The notes: generated by a model from the letters alone, not told the origin. 64,000 nt of DNA from Bisbaumannia salifodinae (GCF_039522585.1 NZ_BAAADR010000012.1); one strand, 5' to 3'; numbered from the stretch's first letter, positions 28,667-39,948 are shown. Translations and numbers: made by a program.

Positions 28667-29269
28667 TTACAGGGCTTCTGCGTTAGCGCCCAGGTACTTG
28701 GCGACGCCTTCGGCGTCGGCCTGCATACCTTCTTTACCCTCTTCCCAGCCGGCCGGGCAGACTTCGCCGTGGGTCTGGTGGTGCTTGAGGGCCTTGACCA
28801 TGCGCACCATCTCGTCGACGTTGCGGCCCAGCGGCAGGTTGTTGACCACCTGGTGCTGGACGACGCCGTCTTCGTCGATCAGGAAGGAGGCGCGCAGGGC
28901 AACGCCGGCTTCCGGATGCTCGATGCCGTAGGCCTGAGCGATGTCGTGCTTGACGTCGGCCACGATGGGGAAGCCGACTTCGCCGATGCCGCCGGCCTCC
29001 GGAGAGGTCTTGCGCCAGGCGTAGTGGGTGAACTGGGAGTCGATGGAGACACCGATCACCTCGACGCCCAGGTCACGGAAAGCGGCCAGACGGTTGTCGT
29101 GGGCGATGATTTCGGACGGGCACACGAAGGTGAAGTCCAGCGGCCAGAAGAACAGGACGCGGAGCTTGCCGTTGCTGTCGGAGAGCTTGAAGTTCTCGAC
29201 GATCTCACCGTTACCCAGAACGGCTGCCGCTTCGAAATCAGGGGCTTGACGACCAACCAGTATGCTCAT
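28667..29269 (-). CDS. Typical 2-Cys peroxiredoxin (AhpC/Prx1 type)
   Basis: Thiol peroxidase that reduces hydrogen peroxide and alkyl peroxides using thioredoxin or AhpF. The 200-residue product has the peroxidatic cysteine in FTFVCPSEI and the resolving cysteine in GEVCPAGWEEG. The VIGVSIDSQFTHYAW segment is of the Prx1/AhpC group. The C terminus extends past the resolving cysteine to ALGANAEAL-like residues without a clear YF motif, which in other family members relates to sensitivity to over-oxidation. trxB, a likely electron source, is downstream. Confidence 0.95.
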   Translation of the reverse strand: MSILVGRQAPDFEAAAVLGNGEIVENFKLSDSNGKLRVLFFWPLDFTFVCPSEIIAHDNRLAAFRDLGVEVIGVSIDSQFTHYAWRKTSPEAGGIGEVGFPIVADVKHDIAQAYGIEHPEAGVALRASFLIDEDGVVQHQVVNNLPLGRNVDEMVRMVKALKHHQTHGEVCPAGWEEGKEGMQADAEGVAKYLGANAEAL

Positions 29270-29322
29270 GCAAATCTCCTTAACGAGAGTGGGTGTTGCT
29301 GTCGTGAACTCGAACGGGGACT

Positions 29323-29351
29323 AGACTAAGGGGGGTGTCCCCATATGGCAA
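29323..29351 (-). promoter_or_regulatory. Candidate peroxiredoxin promoter
   Basis: On the minus strand TTGCCA (29351-29346), a 17-base spacer and TAGTCT (29328-29323). The stretch just upstream (29350-29390) is unusually AT-rich and has CTAT/ATAG steps, as LysR-type (for example OxyR) sites do, but no full OxyR consensus is visible. Confidence 0.4.
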
Positions 29352-29465
29352 TTTAATAAGCCCAATAGGACATATAGCCGGACCCTATCTGCGACCGATG
29401 ACGACGCCATGACGACTCGGCGTCGTCCGACACCTCGGCGAGCGCAGCCCGCTTTCGGACATCGC

Positions 29466-29675
29466 CTAGACGACCTCGTCGTCCCGGCCCAGGGTCACCT
29501 CCACCGACTCCCCATCGGCGGCGGCGACCTCCACCCGAACCTGGATCGGCGCGCAACAGCGCGGGCAATCTTCCCAGGTCTGGTGACTGCCCTGACTGGC
29601 ATCCACCAGCAGGTCGAAGGCGGTGCTACAGTAGGGACAGTGCACGGCCAGAGAATTCAGCATTTCTTCATGCAT
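29466..29675 (-). CDS. Small CPXCG-type zinc-ribbon protein
   Basis: A 69-residue protein with two CPxC knuckles (HCPYCSTAF near the N terminus and DCPRCCAPI about 25 residues later) that probably bind one zinc ion. Short cysteine-rich proteins of this type are widespread in gammaproteobacteria and lack a known role. Start ATG 29675 (MHEEMLNS) is preferred over one six codons upstream. It is transcribed divergently from aconitase. It could be regulatory or a metal-binding accessory, but nothing here decides that. Confidence 0.82.
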   Translation of the reverse strand: MHEEMLNSLAVHCPYCSTAFDLLVDASQGSHQTWEDCPRCCAPIQVRVEVAAADGESVEVTLGRDDEVV

Positions 29676-29824
29676 GCCAGGCTCCCCGCGCACCGCCGGG
29701 CGAGTGAAAAGATGGGGGCGATGCGCATTGCCTTCAAGTCTAGCCGCCCCTCGCCTTGAAGACGTCTTCCGTTATGCCCATGTGATACTCATGGATGCTC
29801 GACCCCCTCGACAAGGAGGAGCGC

Positions 29825-32584
<2,760 letters not shown>

Positions 32585-32604
32585 CGGCTCGACCAGTTTC
32601 CTAA

Positions 32605-32640
32605 CGCAGCCGGCCCCGCCAAATGGCGGGGCCGGCTGCG
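32605..32640. terminator. Bidirectional hairpin between acnA and malic enzyme
   Basis: A perfect 16-bp GC-rich stem with loop AAAT between two convergent genes. T-runs are minimal on both sides, so strength rests on the stem. Confidence 0.6.
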
Positions 32641-32657
32641 TTGCGCCGTCGCCCTCC

Positions 32658-34325
32658 TTAGAAGGCCCGGCGGCGGTACTCGCGATAGCGGGGGTACCAG
32701 AAGTTGGCCTCGATGGCCGCCCTGAGGGTCTCGTCATCGCTGCGCAGCGCCACGCCTTCGGCCTGGGCCCGCTTGGCCACGTCGAAGGCGATGGCCAGGC
32801 TGACCTCGCGGATCTCCGACAGGGACGGCAGCAGGGCGCCCTTGCCCTCCTTGACCATGGGGGCGCTCTTGGCCAGGGCATTGGAGGCGGCCATCAGCAT
32901 GCCGTCGGTGATTCGGCTGGCCCCGACGGCGATCGCCCCCAGGCCGATGCCGGGGAAAATATAAGCGTTATTGCACTGAGCGATGGGGTAGGTCTGCCCC
33001 TCGAGTTCCACCGGCGCGAAGGGGCTGCCGGTGGCCACCAGGGCCTGCCCCTTCGTCCAGGTCAGCACCTCCTCGGGGGTCGCCTCCACCTTGGAGGTGG
33101 GGTTGGAGAGCGGCATCACCAGGGGCTGCGCGCAGCCGGCGTGCAGCCCCTCGATCACCTCCCGGGTAAAGAGGCCGCGCTGGCCGGAGACCCCGATCAG
33201 CACCGTGGGCCTGGCCTGGGTGATCACCCCCAGCAGGCTGGTATCGGCGAAATCGGCGGCATCGTGGGCCAGGCGCGCCTGGAAGTCGTGCAGCCCGCTC
33301 ATGTCCCGGGTCAGCAGGCCGTGGCGATCCACCATGAAGATTCGCGCCCGGGCCTCGGCCTCGGCGAGGCCCTCGCTCTGCATGGCCAGCACGATCTGCT
33401 CGGCGATGCCGCAGCCGGCGGAGCCGGCGCCCACGAAGGCGACCCGTTGCTCGCTGACCTTCTCGCCCTTCGCCTTGCAGGCGGCCAGCAGGGTCCCCAC
33501 GCAGACCGCGGCGGTGCCCTGGATATCGTCGTTGAAGCAGCACAGCTCGTCGCGATAGCGCTCCAGCAGCGGCATGGCATTGGTCTGGGCGAAGTCCTCG
33601 AACTGCAGCAGCACCTTGGGCCAGCGGCGTTTCACCGCGGCGATAAAGTCGGCGATAAAGGCGTCGTACTCGGCCTGGGAGACCCGCGGATGGCGCCAGC
33701 CCATGTACATGGGGTCGTCGAGGAGCTGCTGGTTGTTGGTGCCCACGTCCAGGGTGATGGGCAGGGTATAGGCGGGGCTGATGCCGCCACAGGCGGTGTA
33801 GAGGGAGAGCTTACCGATGGGGATGCCCATGCCACCGATGCCCTGATCGCCGAGGCCCAGGATACGCTCGCCATCGGTGACCACGATCACCTTGACGTTG
33901 TCCTTGGTGGCGCTGCGCAGCATGTCATCCATATGCTCGCGATCCGGGTAGCCGATAAAGAGCCCCCGGTGGTTGCGATAGATATTGGAGAACTCTTCGC
34001 AGGCCTCGCCCACCGTGGGGGTATAGATGATCGGCAGCATCTCCTCCAGGTGCTCCTCCAGCAACCGGAAGAAGAGGGTCTCGTTGTCGTCCTGGATGGC
34101 GCGCAAATAGATATGCCGGTCCAGGTTGGTCTGGCACTGCCGATACTGGCGGTAGGCTCGCTCCGCCTGCTCCTCGATGGACTCCACGTTCTGCGGCAGG
34201 AGCCCCACCAGATTGAAGGCGATGCGCTCCTGGAGGGTAAAGGCACTGCCCTTGTTGAGCAGCGGCATTTCCAGAAGCGAAGGGCCGGCATAGGGTACAT
34301 AGAGGGGACGCTTGGTATCGTTCAT
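32658..34325 (-). CDS. maeA: NAD-dependent malic enzyme
   Basis: Oxidatively decarboxylates malate to pyruvate. The 555-residue product has the malic enzyme pattern FTLQERIAFNL near the N terminus, IYTPTVGEAC with the active-site tyrosine, and LGDQGIGGMGIPIGK. The CFNDDIQGTAAV metal-binding signature and the Rossmann motif GAGSAGCGIA follow. Length and motifs match the large E. coli MaeA (SfcA) type rather than the MaeB fusion. Start ATG 34325 (MNDTKRPLYVPY) is the conserved one. It is convergent with acnA. Confidence 0.95.
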   Translation of the reverse strand: MNDTKRPLYVPYAGPSLLEMPLLNKGSAFTLQERIAFNLVGLLPQNVESIEEQAERAYRQYRQCQTNLDRHIYLRAIQDDNETLFFRLLEEHLEEMLPIIYTPTVGEACEEFSNIYRNHRGLFIGYPDREHMDDMLRSATKDNVKVIVVTDGERILGLGDQGIGGMGIPIGKLSLYTACGGISPAYTLPITLDVGTNNQQLLDDPMYMGWRHPRVSQAEYDAFIADFIAAVKRRWPKVLLQFEDFAQTNAMPLLERYRDELCCFNDDIQGTAAVCVGTLLAACKAKGEKVSEQRVAFVGAGSAGCGIAEQIVLAMQSEGLAEAEARARIFMVDRHGLLTRDMSGLHDFQARLAHDAADFADTSLLGVITQARPTVLIGVSGQRGLFTREVIEGLHAGCAQPLVMPLSNPTSKVEATPEEVLTWTKGQALVATGSPFAPVELEGQTYPIAQCNNAYIFPGIGLGAIAVGASRITDGMLMAASNALAKSAPMVKEGKGALLPSLSEIREVSLAIAFDVAKRAQAEGVALRSDDETLRAAIEANFWYPRYREYRRRAF

Positions 34326-34419
34326 CTCTCGTCTCGCGCTGTTCTGTATGGGGTCGTGGGCCGTTTGGCGCTCTGCCGGCGCCTTCTCTGCTGGCTGCGA
34401 GCTTAGCATGTCCGTATAC

Positions 34420-34456
34420 AAAATCACCCACCCGGGCCGGGCGGCTCGGATGGGTG
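34420..34456 (-). terminator. Probable terminator after trpS
   Basis: On the minus strand CACCCA and TGGGTG pair around an internal GC-rich loop and are followed by ATTTTG. This lies between trpS and maeA, both on the minus strand. Confidence 0.45.
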
Positions 34457-34498
34457 AGACGGGCCCTTCGGGGGCCGGGTGGCAGTGTGCGAGGCGTC

Positions 34499-35512
34499 CT
34501 AGACGAAGCGTCCCAGCCCCATCGCCTGACGCAGGCGATCCATGGTGGGCGCCGCCTCGGCCCGGGCCCGCTCGGCGCCCTTCATCAGCACCGACTCGAT
34601 ATGGCCGGGGTCCTCCATCAGCGCCTGATAGCGCTCCCGGGGCTCGCGAAGCTGCTCGTTGAGGTACTCGAAGAGGCGGTTCTTGGCGTCACCCCAGCCG
34701 ATGCCATTGGCATACTCCTGGCGCATCGCCTCGGCCTCCTCGGCGCTGGCGAAGGCGGAGTAGATCTGGAACAGGGTGCAGGTGTCCGGATCCTTGGGCT
34801 CGCCGGGCTCCAGGGAGTTGGTCTTGATCTTGCGCACCAGCTTGAGCAGCTTCTTCTCGGCAACGAACAGCGGGATGGTGTTGTTGTAGCTCTTGGACAT
34901 CTTGCGACCGTCCAGGCCATTGAGTACCGCCACCTTGTCGTCCACCACCGCCTCGGGGAGGGTGAAGAAGTTGTCCTTGAAGAGGTGGTTGAAGCGCCCG
35001 GCCATGTCCCGGGCCATCTCGATATGCTGGATCTGGTCGCGGCCCACCGGCACCTTGTTGGCGTTGAACATCAGGATGTCCGCGGCCATCAGCACCGGAT
35101 AGCCGAACAGCCCCATGGTGATGCCCTTGTCCGGATCCTGGTTGCCGGCCTCTTCGTTCTCGGCCACCGCCGCCTTGTAGGCGTGGGCGCGGTTCATCAG
35201 CCCCTTGGCGCAGACGCAGGAGAGCATCCAGGTCAGCTCGGGAATCTCGGGAATATCCGACTGGCGATAGAAGATGGCGTTATCGGTATCCAGGCCCAGG
35301 GCCAGCCAGGTGGCGGCGATCTCCCGCCGTGACTCCTGCACCCGCTTGGGATCCTGACACTTGATCAGGGCGTGGAAGTCGGCGAGGAAGTAGTAGGACT
35401 GCACGTTGGGGTCCTGGCTCGCCGCGATGGCCGGGCGGATGGCCCCCACATAGTTGCCGAGGTGGGGCGTGCCGGTGGTGGTGATACCGGTAAGAACGCG
35501 TGTCTTGGTCAT
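34499..35512 (-). CDS. trpS: Tryptophanyl-tRNA synthetase
   Basis: Class I synthetase charging tRNA-Trp. The 337-residue product has the HIGH-type motif TGTPHLGNYVG, substrate-pocket residues in GYPVLMAADIL, VGRDQIQHIEMARD, and the KMSKSYNN motif. The start at 35512 gives MTKTRVLTGITTTG, the family start. The open frame upstream is not conserved in character. There is no sign of a trp leader peptide. Confidence 0.97.
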   Translation of the reverse strand: MTKTRVLTGITTTGTPHLGNYVGAIRPAIAASQDPNVQSYYFLADFHALIKCQDPKRVQESRREIAATWLALGLDTDNAIFYRQSDIPEIPELTWMLSCVCAKGLMNRAHAYKAAVAENEEAGNQDPDKGITMGLFGYPVLMAADILMFNANKVPVGRDQIQHIEMARDMAGRFNHLFKDNFFTLPEAVVDDKVAVLNGLDGRKMSKSYNNTIPLFVAEKKLLKLVRKIKTNSLEPGEPKDPDTCTLFQIYSAFASAEEAEAMRQEYANGIGWGDAKNRLFEYLNEQLREPRERYQALMEDPGHIESVLMKGAERARAEAAPTMDRLRQAMGLGRFV

Positions 35513-35562
35513 GAAATCGATGGGCTCTGTCGGGATCGTTGACGAATGGGCCCATCTTAACG

Positions 35563-35593
35563 CGGCGCCCCGATCAAGGCGACCGGGGCGCCG
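35563..35593 (-). terminator. Hairpin after ald
   Basis: A 10-bp GC stem (35563-35572 with 35584-35593) with an 11-base loop, 14 bases after the ald stop on the minus strand. Only a weak T stretch (GTTAAG) follows. Confidence 0.45.
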
Positions 35594-35606
35594 ACCGCAT
35601 CCTGGT

Positions 35607-36722
35607 TTAGCCGACCACGGAAGCGGGGTCGATGCTCTCCAGGCCGAAGGCCTCGGCCACGGCGGCATAGGTGACCCGGCCCTGGTGCACGTTGAGCCCC
35701 GGCAGGAAGTGGGGGTCGTCGGCCAGGGCCCGCTGCCAGCCCTTGTCGGCCAGGGCGATCACGAAGGGCAGGGTGGCATTGGTCAGCGCCTGGGTGGAGG
35801 TGCGCGCCACCGCCCCGGGCATATTGGCCACGCAGTAGTGGACGACCTCGTCCACCACATAGGTGGGCTCGGCATGGGTGGTGGGTCGACTGGTCTCGAA
35901 GCAGCCGCCCTGGTCGATGGCCACGTCCACCAGCACGCTGCCCGGCCTCATGTCGGCCAGCATGGCGCGGGTGATCAGCTTGGGGGCGGCGGCGCCGGGG
36001 ATCAGCACGGCGCCGACGATCAGGTCGGACTCGCGCACCACCTCGTCGATGGCGTCGGCGGTGGAGAAGACCGTCTTCATGCGTCCCTGGTAGCGATCGT
36101 CCAGGGTCTCCAGGCGCGGAATCGACTTGTCCAGCACCGTCACCTCGGCGCCCAGCCCCAGCGCCATGCGGGCGGCATTCTCGCCCACCACGCCGCCGCC
36201 GATCACCGCCACCCTCGCCGGGGCCACCCCGGGCACCCCCGGCAGCAGGATGCCGGCACCGCCCTGGGCCTTCTCCAGGCTATGGGCGCCGGCCTGGATG
36301 GCCATGCGCCCGGCCACGGTGCTCATGGGCGCCAGCAGCGGCAGGCCGCCCTGACGATCGGTGATGGTTTCATAAGCGATGCAGGTGGCGCCGCTTTGCA
36401 TCAGCCCCCGGGTCAGAGCCTCCTCGGCGGCCAGGTGCAGATAGGTGAAGAGGGTCTGGCCGGCGCTCAGGCGTTCCACCTCCTCGGGCTGGGGCTCCTT
36501 GACCTTGAGGATCAACTCGGCCTCGGCCCAGAGCCTGGCCACCTCGGCTTCCAGCTCGGCCCCGGCGGCCCGGTAGTCGGCATCGGGGAAGCCGGCCCCC
36601 TCCCCGGCCCCGGCCTGTACCGTCACCCGATGCCCCCGGGCCACCAGCTCGCGAGCCCCGGTGGGGGTCAGGGCCACCCGGTATTCGTGGTTCTTGATCT
36701 CCTTGGGAATGGCGATCTTCAT
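35607..36722 (-). CDS. ald: Alanine dehydrogenase
   Basis: Reversible NAD-dependent deamination of L-alanine to pyruvate. The 371-residue product starts MKIAIPKEIKNHEYRVALTP, carries the catalytic lysine/histidine region (ILKVKEPQ and TYLHLA) and the dinucleotide motif VIGGGVVGENAA. The segment DVAIDQGGCFETS is diagnostic of the AlaDH/PNT family. A ribosome-binding site (AGGAGGT) precedes ATG 36722. A perfect AT-rich inverted repeat upstream at 36803-36826 is a candidate operator. Confidence 0.97.
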   Translation of the reverse strand: MKIAIPKEIKNHEYRVALTPTGARELVARGHRVTVQAGAGEGAGFPDADYRAAGAELEAEVARLWAEAELILKVKEPQPEEVERLSAGQTLFTYLHLAAEEALTRGLMQSGATCIAYETITDRQGGLPLLAPMSTVAGRMAIQAGAHSLEKAQGGAGILLPGVPGVAPARVAVIGGGVVGENAARMALGLGAEVTVLDKSIPRLETLDDRYQGRMKTVFSTADAIDEVVRESDLIVGAVLIPGAAAPKLITRAMLADMRPGSVLVDVAIDQGGCFETSRPTTHAEPTYVVDEVVHYCVANMPGAVARTSTQALTNATLPFVIALADKGWQRALADDPHFLPGLNVHQGRVTYAAVAEAFGLESIDPASVVG

Positions 36723-36802
36723 GGCACCTCCTGATCAACATCGGTGACTGGCGTGAGATCATGCTCTCATTACAGCACAGCCATGCCATCACGATAGTTC
36801 CA

Positions 36803-36826
36803 CGGAGATATTCAGCAATATCTCCG
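36803..36826. promoter_or_regulatory. Perfect inverted repeat upstream of ald, candidate operator
   Basis: Two 10-bp arms (CGGAGATATT and AATATCTCCG) flank CAGC. The dyad is AT-rich in a GC-rich region and its centre lies about 50 bases upstream of a possible start point given by TGTAAT (36774-36769, minus). No T-run follows, so it is more likely a protein-binding site than a terminator. The regulator is not identifiable here. Confidence 0.55.
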
Positions 36827-36861
36827 GAATCACAGGACTGACACAGAAGGTTCGTCCGAAA

Positions 36862-37302
36862 TCATGGCGCCTCACAGACCAGGGCGGCGCCGTAGCGCTC
36901 GCGGAAGGCCGTCGGCAGGCGCCGGGGGCGTCCGCTGGAGAGCTCGATACAGGCGAAGCGGGTGCGGGCCCGCAGCAGGGTCCGGTCATCGGTGGGGCGG
37001 CGCAGCTGGAAGCGCCGGGTCAGGGTCAGGCGACCGTCGCTGGCGACGATCCAGGTGGCCAACGCCAGGCGCTCGCCCGCGAAGGCCGGGGCCAGGTAGT
37101 CGATCTCGTGACGGTGCACCGCCATGCCGCGATCCAGGGCCCGGTAGTCCTCCAGGGTCAAGCCCAGGGAGGCGGAGTGGGCCCAGCTGACCTTCTCGAT
37201 CCAGCGCAGGTACTCGGCGTTGTTGACGTGGCCATACTCGTCGATGGCGGCGGCCTCCACCTCGAGCTCGAGGATAAAGGGCCCGGTCAGGTCCCAGCTC
37301 AT
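36862..37302 (-). CDS. Acyl-CoA thioesterase, 4-hydroxybenzoyl-CoA thioesterase-like
   Basis: A 146-residue single hot-dog domain with the active-site signature DEYGHVNNAEYLRW, typical of the YbgC/4HBT thioesterase group. The remainder, with HRHEIDYLAPAFAGE and RARTRFACIEL, fits the same fold. The substrate cannot be told from sequence. Start ATG 37302 has AAGGAGG seven bases upstream and overlaps the stop of the DUF2007 gene by four bases, so these two are coupled. Confidence 0.9.
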   Translation of the reverse strand: MSWDLTGPFILELEVEAAAIDEYGHVNNAEYLRWIEKVSWAHSASLGLTLEDYRALDRGMAVHRHEIDYLAPAFAGERLALATWIVASDGRLTLTRRFQLRRPTDDRTLLRARTRFACIELSSGRPRRLPTAFRERYGAALVCEAP

Positions 37303-37631
37303 CTCTGGCCTCCTTCCCTGGGGGTGCCACACTTCCAGCAGGTATCGAAGACGCCCTCCAGATGCTCGCCGCAGCCCGGGCAGTGCCAGGCGGGACGGCG
37401 TGAGGTGCCCTCCAGGGCGTCACGAATCAGCGCCTCGGCCCGGGCGGCATTATGGGGCGCCACCCAGACCTCCGGCTCGCACTCCCCCAGGGGCAGCTCG
37501 CCGGCGCCGCCGCCCAGGGTCATATTGCGCAGCTCCGCGGGGATGCCGGCGGCCTCCAGCAGGTTATGCAGATGGCTCACCAGCAGCGCATTGCTATGGG
37601 CAAAGACCCGCACATAGGAGGGTGCCGTCAT
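37299..37631 (-). CDS. DUF2007-type signal-transducing protein with zinc ribbon
   Basis: A 110-residue two-part protein. Residues 5-75 resemble DUF2007 (RVFAHSNALLVSHLHNLLE, then GELPLGECEPEVWV), a GlnB-like fold of unknown ligand. Residues 83-104 form a CPGCGEH...CWKCGTPRE zinc ribbon. It overlaps the thioesterase gene by four bases and lies six bases after rlmI. Known examples are often annotated as putative signal-transducing proteins; the function is not established. Confidence 0.82.
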   Translation of the reverse strand: MTAPSYVRVFAHSNALLVSHLHNLLEAAGIPAELRNMTLGGGAGELPLGECEPEVWVAPHNAARAEALIRDALEGTSRRPAWHCPGCGEHLEGVFDTCWKCGTPREGGQR

Positions 37632-37637
37632 CGAACC

Positions 37638-38828
37638 TCAGTCCCGGAAGACCCGGACGCCCAGGGCCTTGAGGTAGCTGGTTTCCGGAATCGCCGGATG
37701 CACCGGGTGATCCGGCCCCTGATGGCCCTGGTAGATCACCTGGCCGTGGCGGTCCTGGTGACGCACCGCCCCGCGCACCACCTCCACCAGCCGCTCGGGG
37801 GCCAGGTGCATGGAGCAGGAGGCGGAGAGCAGCAGGCCGTCGCGGCCCAGCAGGCGCATCGCCTCGCGGTTGAGCCGCGAGTAGGCCCGCTCGCCGTTGG
37901 GGATATCCTTGCGCTTCTTGATAAAGGCGGGCGGGTCGAGAATCACCACGTCGAACTGCTCGCCATCGGCCTTGAGGGCGGCCAGGGCCTCGAAGGCATC
38001 GCCCTCGCCCACCGCCACCTGGTCGGTCAGGCCATTGAGGGCGGCGTTCTCGGCGACCCGCTCCAGGGCCTGGGCGGAGGCATCCACGCAGAGCACCTCG
38101 CTGGCGCCATGGGCCGCGGCCTGCACGCCCCAGCCGCCCACATAGCTGAACAGGTCGAGCACCCGCTTGCCGGCCACCAGGCCATTGAGCCAGGCGCGGT
38201 TGCTGCGGTGATCATAGAACCAGCCGGTCTTCTGGCCATCCAGCACCGGCGCCACGAAGCGCACGCCGTTCTCCTCCAGCAGCACCTGGTCGGGCAGCTC
38301 GCCGTGGACGACCTCCACCTGGGCCTCGAGCTGCTCCTGGCGACGCCCGGAGGAGTCGTTCTTGAAGACGATGGCCCGCGGCGAGAGGACCTTGTCCAGG
38401 GCCGCCACCACTTCCTCGGCGAGGCGCTCCATGCCCAGGGTGTTGAGCTGCACCACCAGCACATCGTCGAAGCGATCCACCACCAGGCCCGGCAGCAGGT
38501 CGCCCTCGCCGTGAACCAGGCGATAGAAGGGCTTGGCATAGAGGCGCTCGCGCAGGCCCAGGGCCTGCTTGAAGCGATGCACCAGCAGGGAGCGGTCGAG
38601 GCGGACCTCGGCGTCCCGGGAGACCACCCGGGCGCAGATCAGCGAGTGGGGGTTCACGTAGGCGATCCCCATGGCCTTGCCATTGGCCGCCTCGATCACC
38701 GCCTGGGCGCCGGGCTCGATGCCCTTGAGGGGCGTGGCCTCGATATCGATCTCGTTAGAGTAGAGCCACAGGTGGCCCGCCTTGAGGCGGCGGTCGGCAT
38801 TCTTCTTCAGGCGCAGGCGTTCGGTCAC
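37638..38828 (-). CDS. rlmI: 23S rRNA (cytosine-5)-methyltransferase RlmI
   Basis: SAM-dependent enzyme methylating C1962 of 23S rRNA in E. coli. The 396-residue product has an N-terminal PUA-like domain (RRLKAGHLWLYSNEID) and a middle RlmI-like domain. The Rossmann methyltransferase domain contains VLDLFSYVGGWG and the catalytic ILDPPAFIKKRK plus SCSMHL. The GTG at 38828 (VTERLRLKKNADRRL) is chosen because it gives exactly the E. coli length and has GGAGAG upstream. An ATG farther upstream adds 21 unlike residues. Confidence 0.93.
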   Translation of the reverse strand: MTERLRLKKNADRRLKAGHLWLYSNEIDIEATPLKGIEPGAQAVIEAANGKAMGIAYVNPHSLICARVVSRDAEVRLDRSLLVHRFKQALGLRERLYAKPFYRLVHGEGDLLPGLVVDRFDDVLVVQLNTLGMERLAEEVVAALDKVLSPRAIVFKNDSSGRRQEQLEAQVEVVHGELPDQVLLEENGVRFVAPVLDGQKTGWFYDHRSNRAWLNGLVAGKRVLDLFSYVGGWGVQAAAHGASEVLCVDASAQALERVAENAALNGLTDQVAVGEGDAFEALAALKADGEQFDVVILDPPAFIKKRKDIPNGERAYSRLNREAMRLLGRDGLLLSASCSMHLAPERLVEVVRGAVRHQDRHGQVIYQGHQGPDHPVHPAIPETSYLKALGVRVFRD

Positions 38829-38902
38829 GGGGCTCTCCGTCAAGCAGACGTTTGGTTCATAGGGGCATTGTACCCCAGGAGGGGCCGTCAAGCGGCCCCG
38901 AA

Positions 38903-39724
38903 TCAGTGTTGGCAGGCGGCGCAGTAGACGCTGGCCCGCTGCCCCAGGGTCACCAGGCGCAGCTCGGCGCCGCAGCGTTGGCAGGGCTGGCCATCACGTC
39001 CATAGACGTTGAGGCGCTGGGCGAAGTAGCCCGGCTCGCCGGTGCCGCTAACGAAGTCGCGCAGGGTGGTACCGCCCTGGGTGATGGCGGCGGCGAGCAC
39101 CTCGCGCACCGCCGTGGCCAGGCGCTCATAGCGCTCGAGCGAGATACGCCCGGCGGCGCGCCGCGGGTCGATACCGGCCAGGAAGAGTGCCTCGCTAGCG
39201 TAAATATTGCCCACGCCCACCACCACGGCATTGTCCATCAGGAAGGGTTTCACGCCCAGGCGACGCCCTCGTGACAGTCGATAGAGGCGCGCCCCATCGA
39301 AGGCCTCGGAGAGGGGCTCCGGTCCCAGGCGCGCCAGGCGCGGGTCGCTCTCGGGGCTCCCCTGGAGCCAATCGACGAAACCGAAGCGACGCGGGTCGTG
39401 GTAGCGCAGCACGCCGCCATCGTCGAGCACCAGGTCGATATGGTCGTGCTTGCGGGGCAGCTCGCCGAGGCGGACGATACGCAGGCTGCCGGACATGCCC
39501 AGGTGCCAGATCAGGCTACGAGCCTCATCCGCCAGCGGCATCAGCAGGTACTTGGCGCGGCGCCCCAGGGCGCCGATACGCGCCCCCACCAGGGCATTCT
39601 CCAGCCCCTCGGGCACCGGGGTGCGCAGGCGCCGCTCGCGCACCCGCACCTCGCGGATCTCGCGACCTTCGACATAAGGAGCAATCCCTCGCCGCGTCGT
39701 CTCGACCTCGGGCAATTCCGGCAT
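38903..39724 (-). CDS. mutM: Formamidopyrimidine-DNA glycosylase
   Basis: Removes 8-oxoguanine and formamidopyrimidines from DNA. The 273-residue product begins with PELPEVETTRRG, whose proline and glutamate are catalytic after methionine removal. It has GRRAKYLL with the conserved lysine, the helix-two-turn-helix region VGNIYASEALF, and a C-terminal zinc finger (CQRCGAEL ... YCAACQH). Codons 12-20 are unusually A/T-ending for this genome. A second copy of the start region lies upstream at 39754-39852. Confidence 0.97.
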   Translation of the reverse strand: MPELPEVETTRRGIAPYVEGREIREVRVRERRLRTPVPEGLENALVGARIGALGRRAKYLLMPLADEARSLIWHLGMSGSLRIVRLGELPRKHDHIDLVLDDGGVLRYHDPRRFGFVDWLQGSPESDPRLARLGPEPLSEAFDGARLYRLSRGRRLGVKPFLMDNAVVVGVGNIYASEALFLAGIDPRRAAGRISLERYERLATAVREVLAAAITQGGTTLRDFVSGTGEPGYFAQRLNVYGRDGQPCQRCGAELRLVTLGQRASVYCAACQH

Positions 39725-39753
39725 TTCTCGATCGCCTCCTTATCGGCTGATGG

Positions 39754-39852
39754 CTAGCGGCCTGCGGAGGGGCGCGAGCCTCGCGCCCCTCCCTCTCTAT
39801 CATGCGGCGCGATTCCCCGCCGCGTCGTCTCGACCTCGGGCAATTCCGGCAT
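39754..39852 (-). pseudogene. Truncated duplicate of the mutM start
   Basis: A 32-codon ORF whose first 16 residues are identical to MutM (MPELPEVETTRRGIAP) before it diverges and stops at 39754. It has its own GAGGAGG ribosome-binding site. The first 11 codons match mutM base for base. The next five codons differ only at third positions (CGG, GGA, ATC, GCG, CCG against CGA, GGG, ATT, GCT, CCT). It may be a relic of an earlier mutM start left after recombination. As a short upstream ORF it could also affect mutM translation. No function is asserted. Confidence 0.7.
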
Positions 39853-39884
39853 CTGGCGCCTCCTCGCTGCCTGTCAGATACGCA

Positions 39885-39908
39885 AGAACCCGGTCGTGAC
39901 CGGGTTCT
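39885..39908 (-). terminator. Terminator after rpmB-rpmG
   Basis: A perfect 11-bp stem (AGAACCCGGTC with its complement) with a 2-base centre, followed on the minus strand by TTGCGTAT. It separates the ribosomal genes from mutM. Confidence 0.6.
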
Positions 39909-39948
39909 CGGGGCAGGCCGACTCGCCTGCGGTGGAAGCGATCAAGAC

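Noticed and set aside
29758..29769. 12-bp palindrome GAAGACGTCTTC before acnA as an operator
   Set aside because: The palindrome is perfect but short and I could not place a promoter relative to it, so it is not called as a regulatory site.
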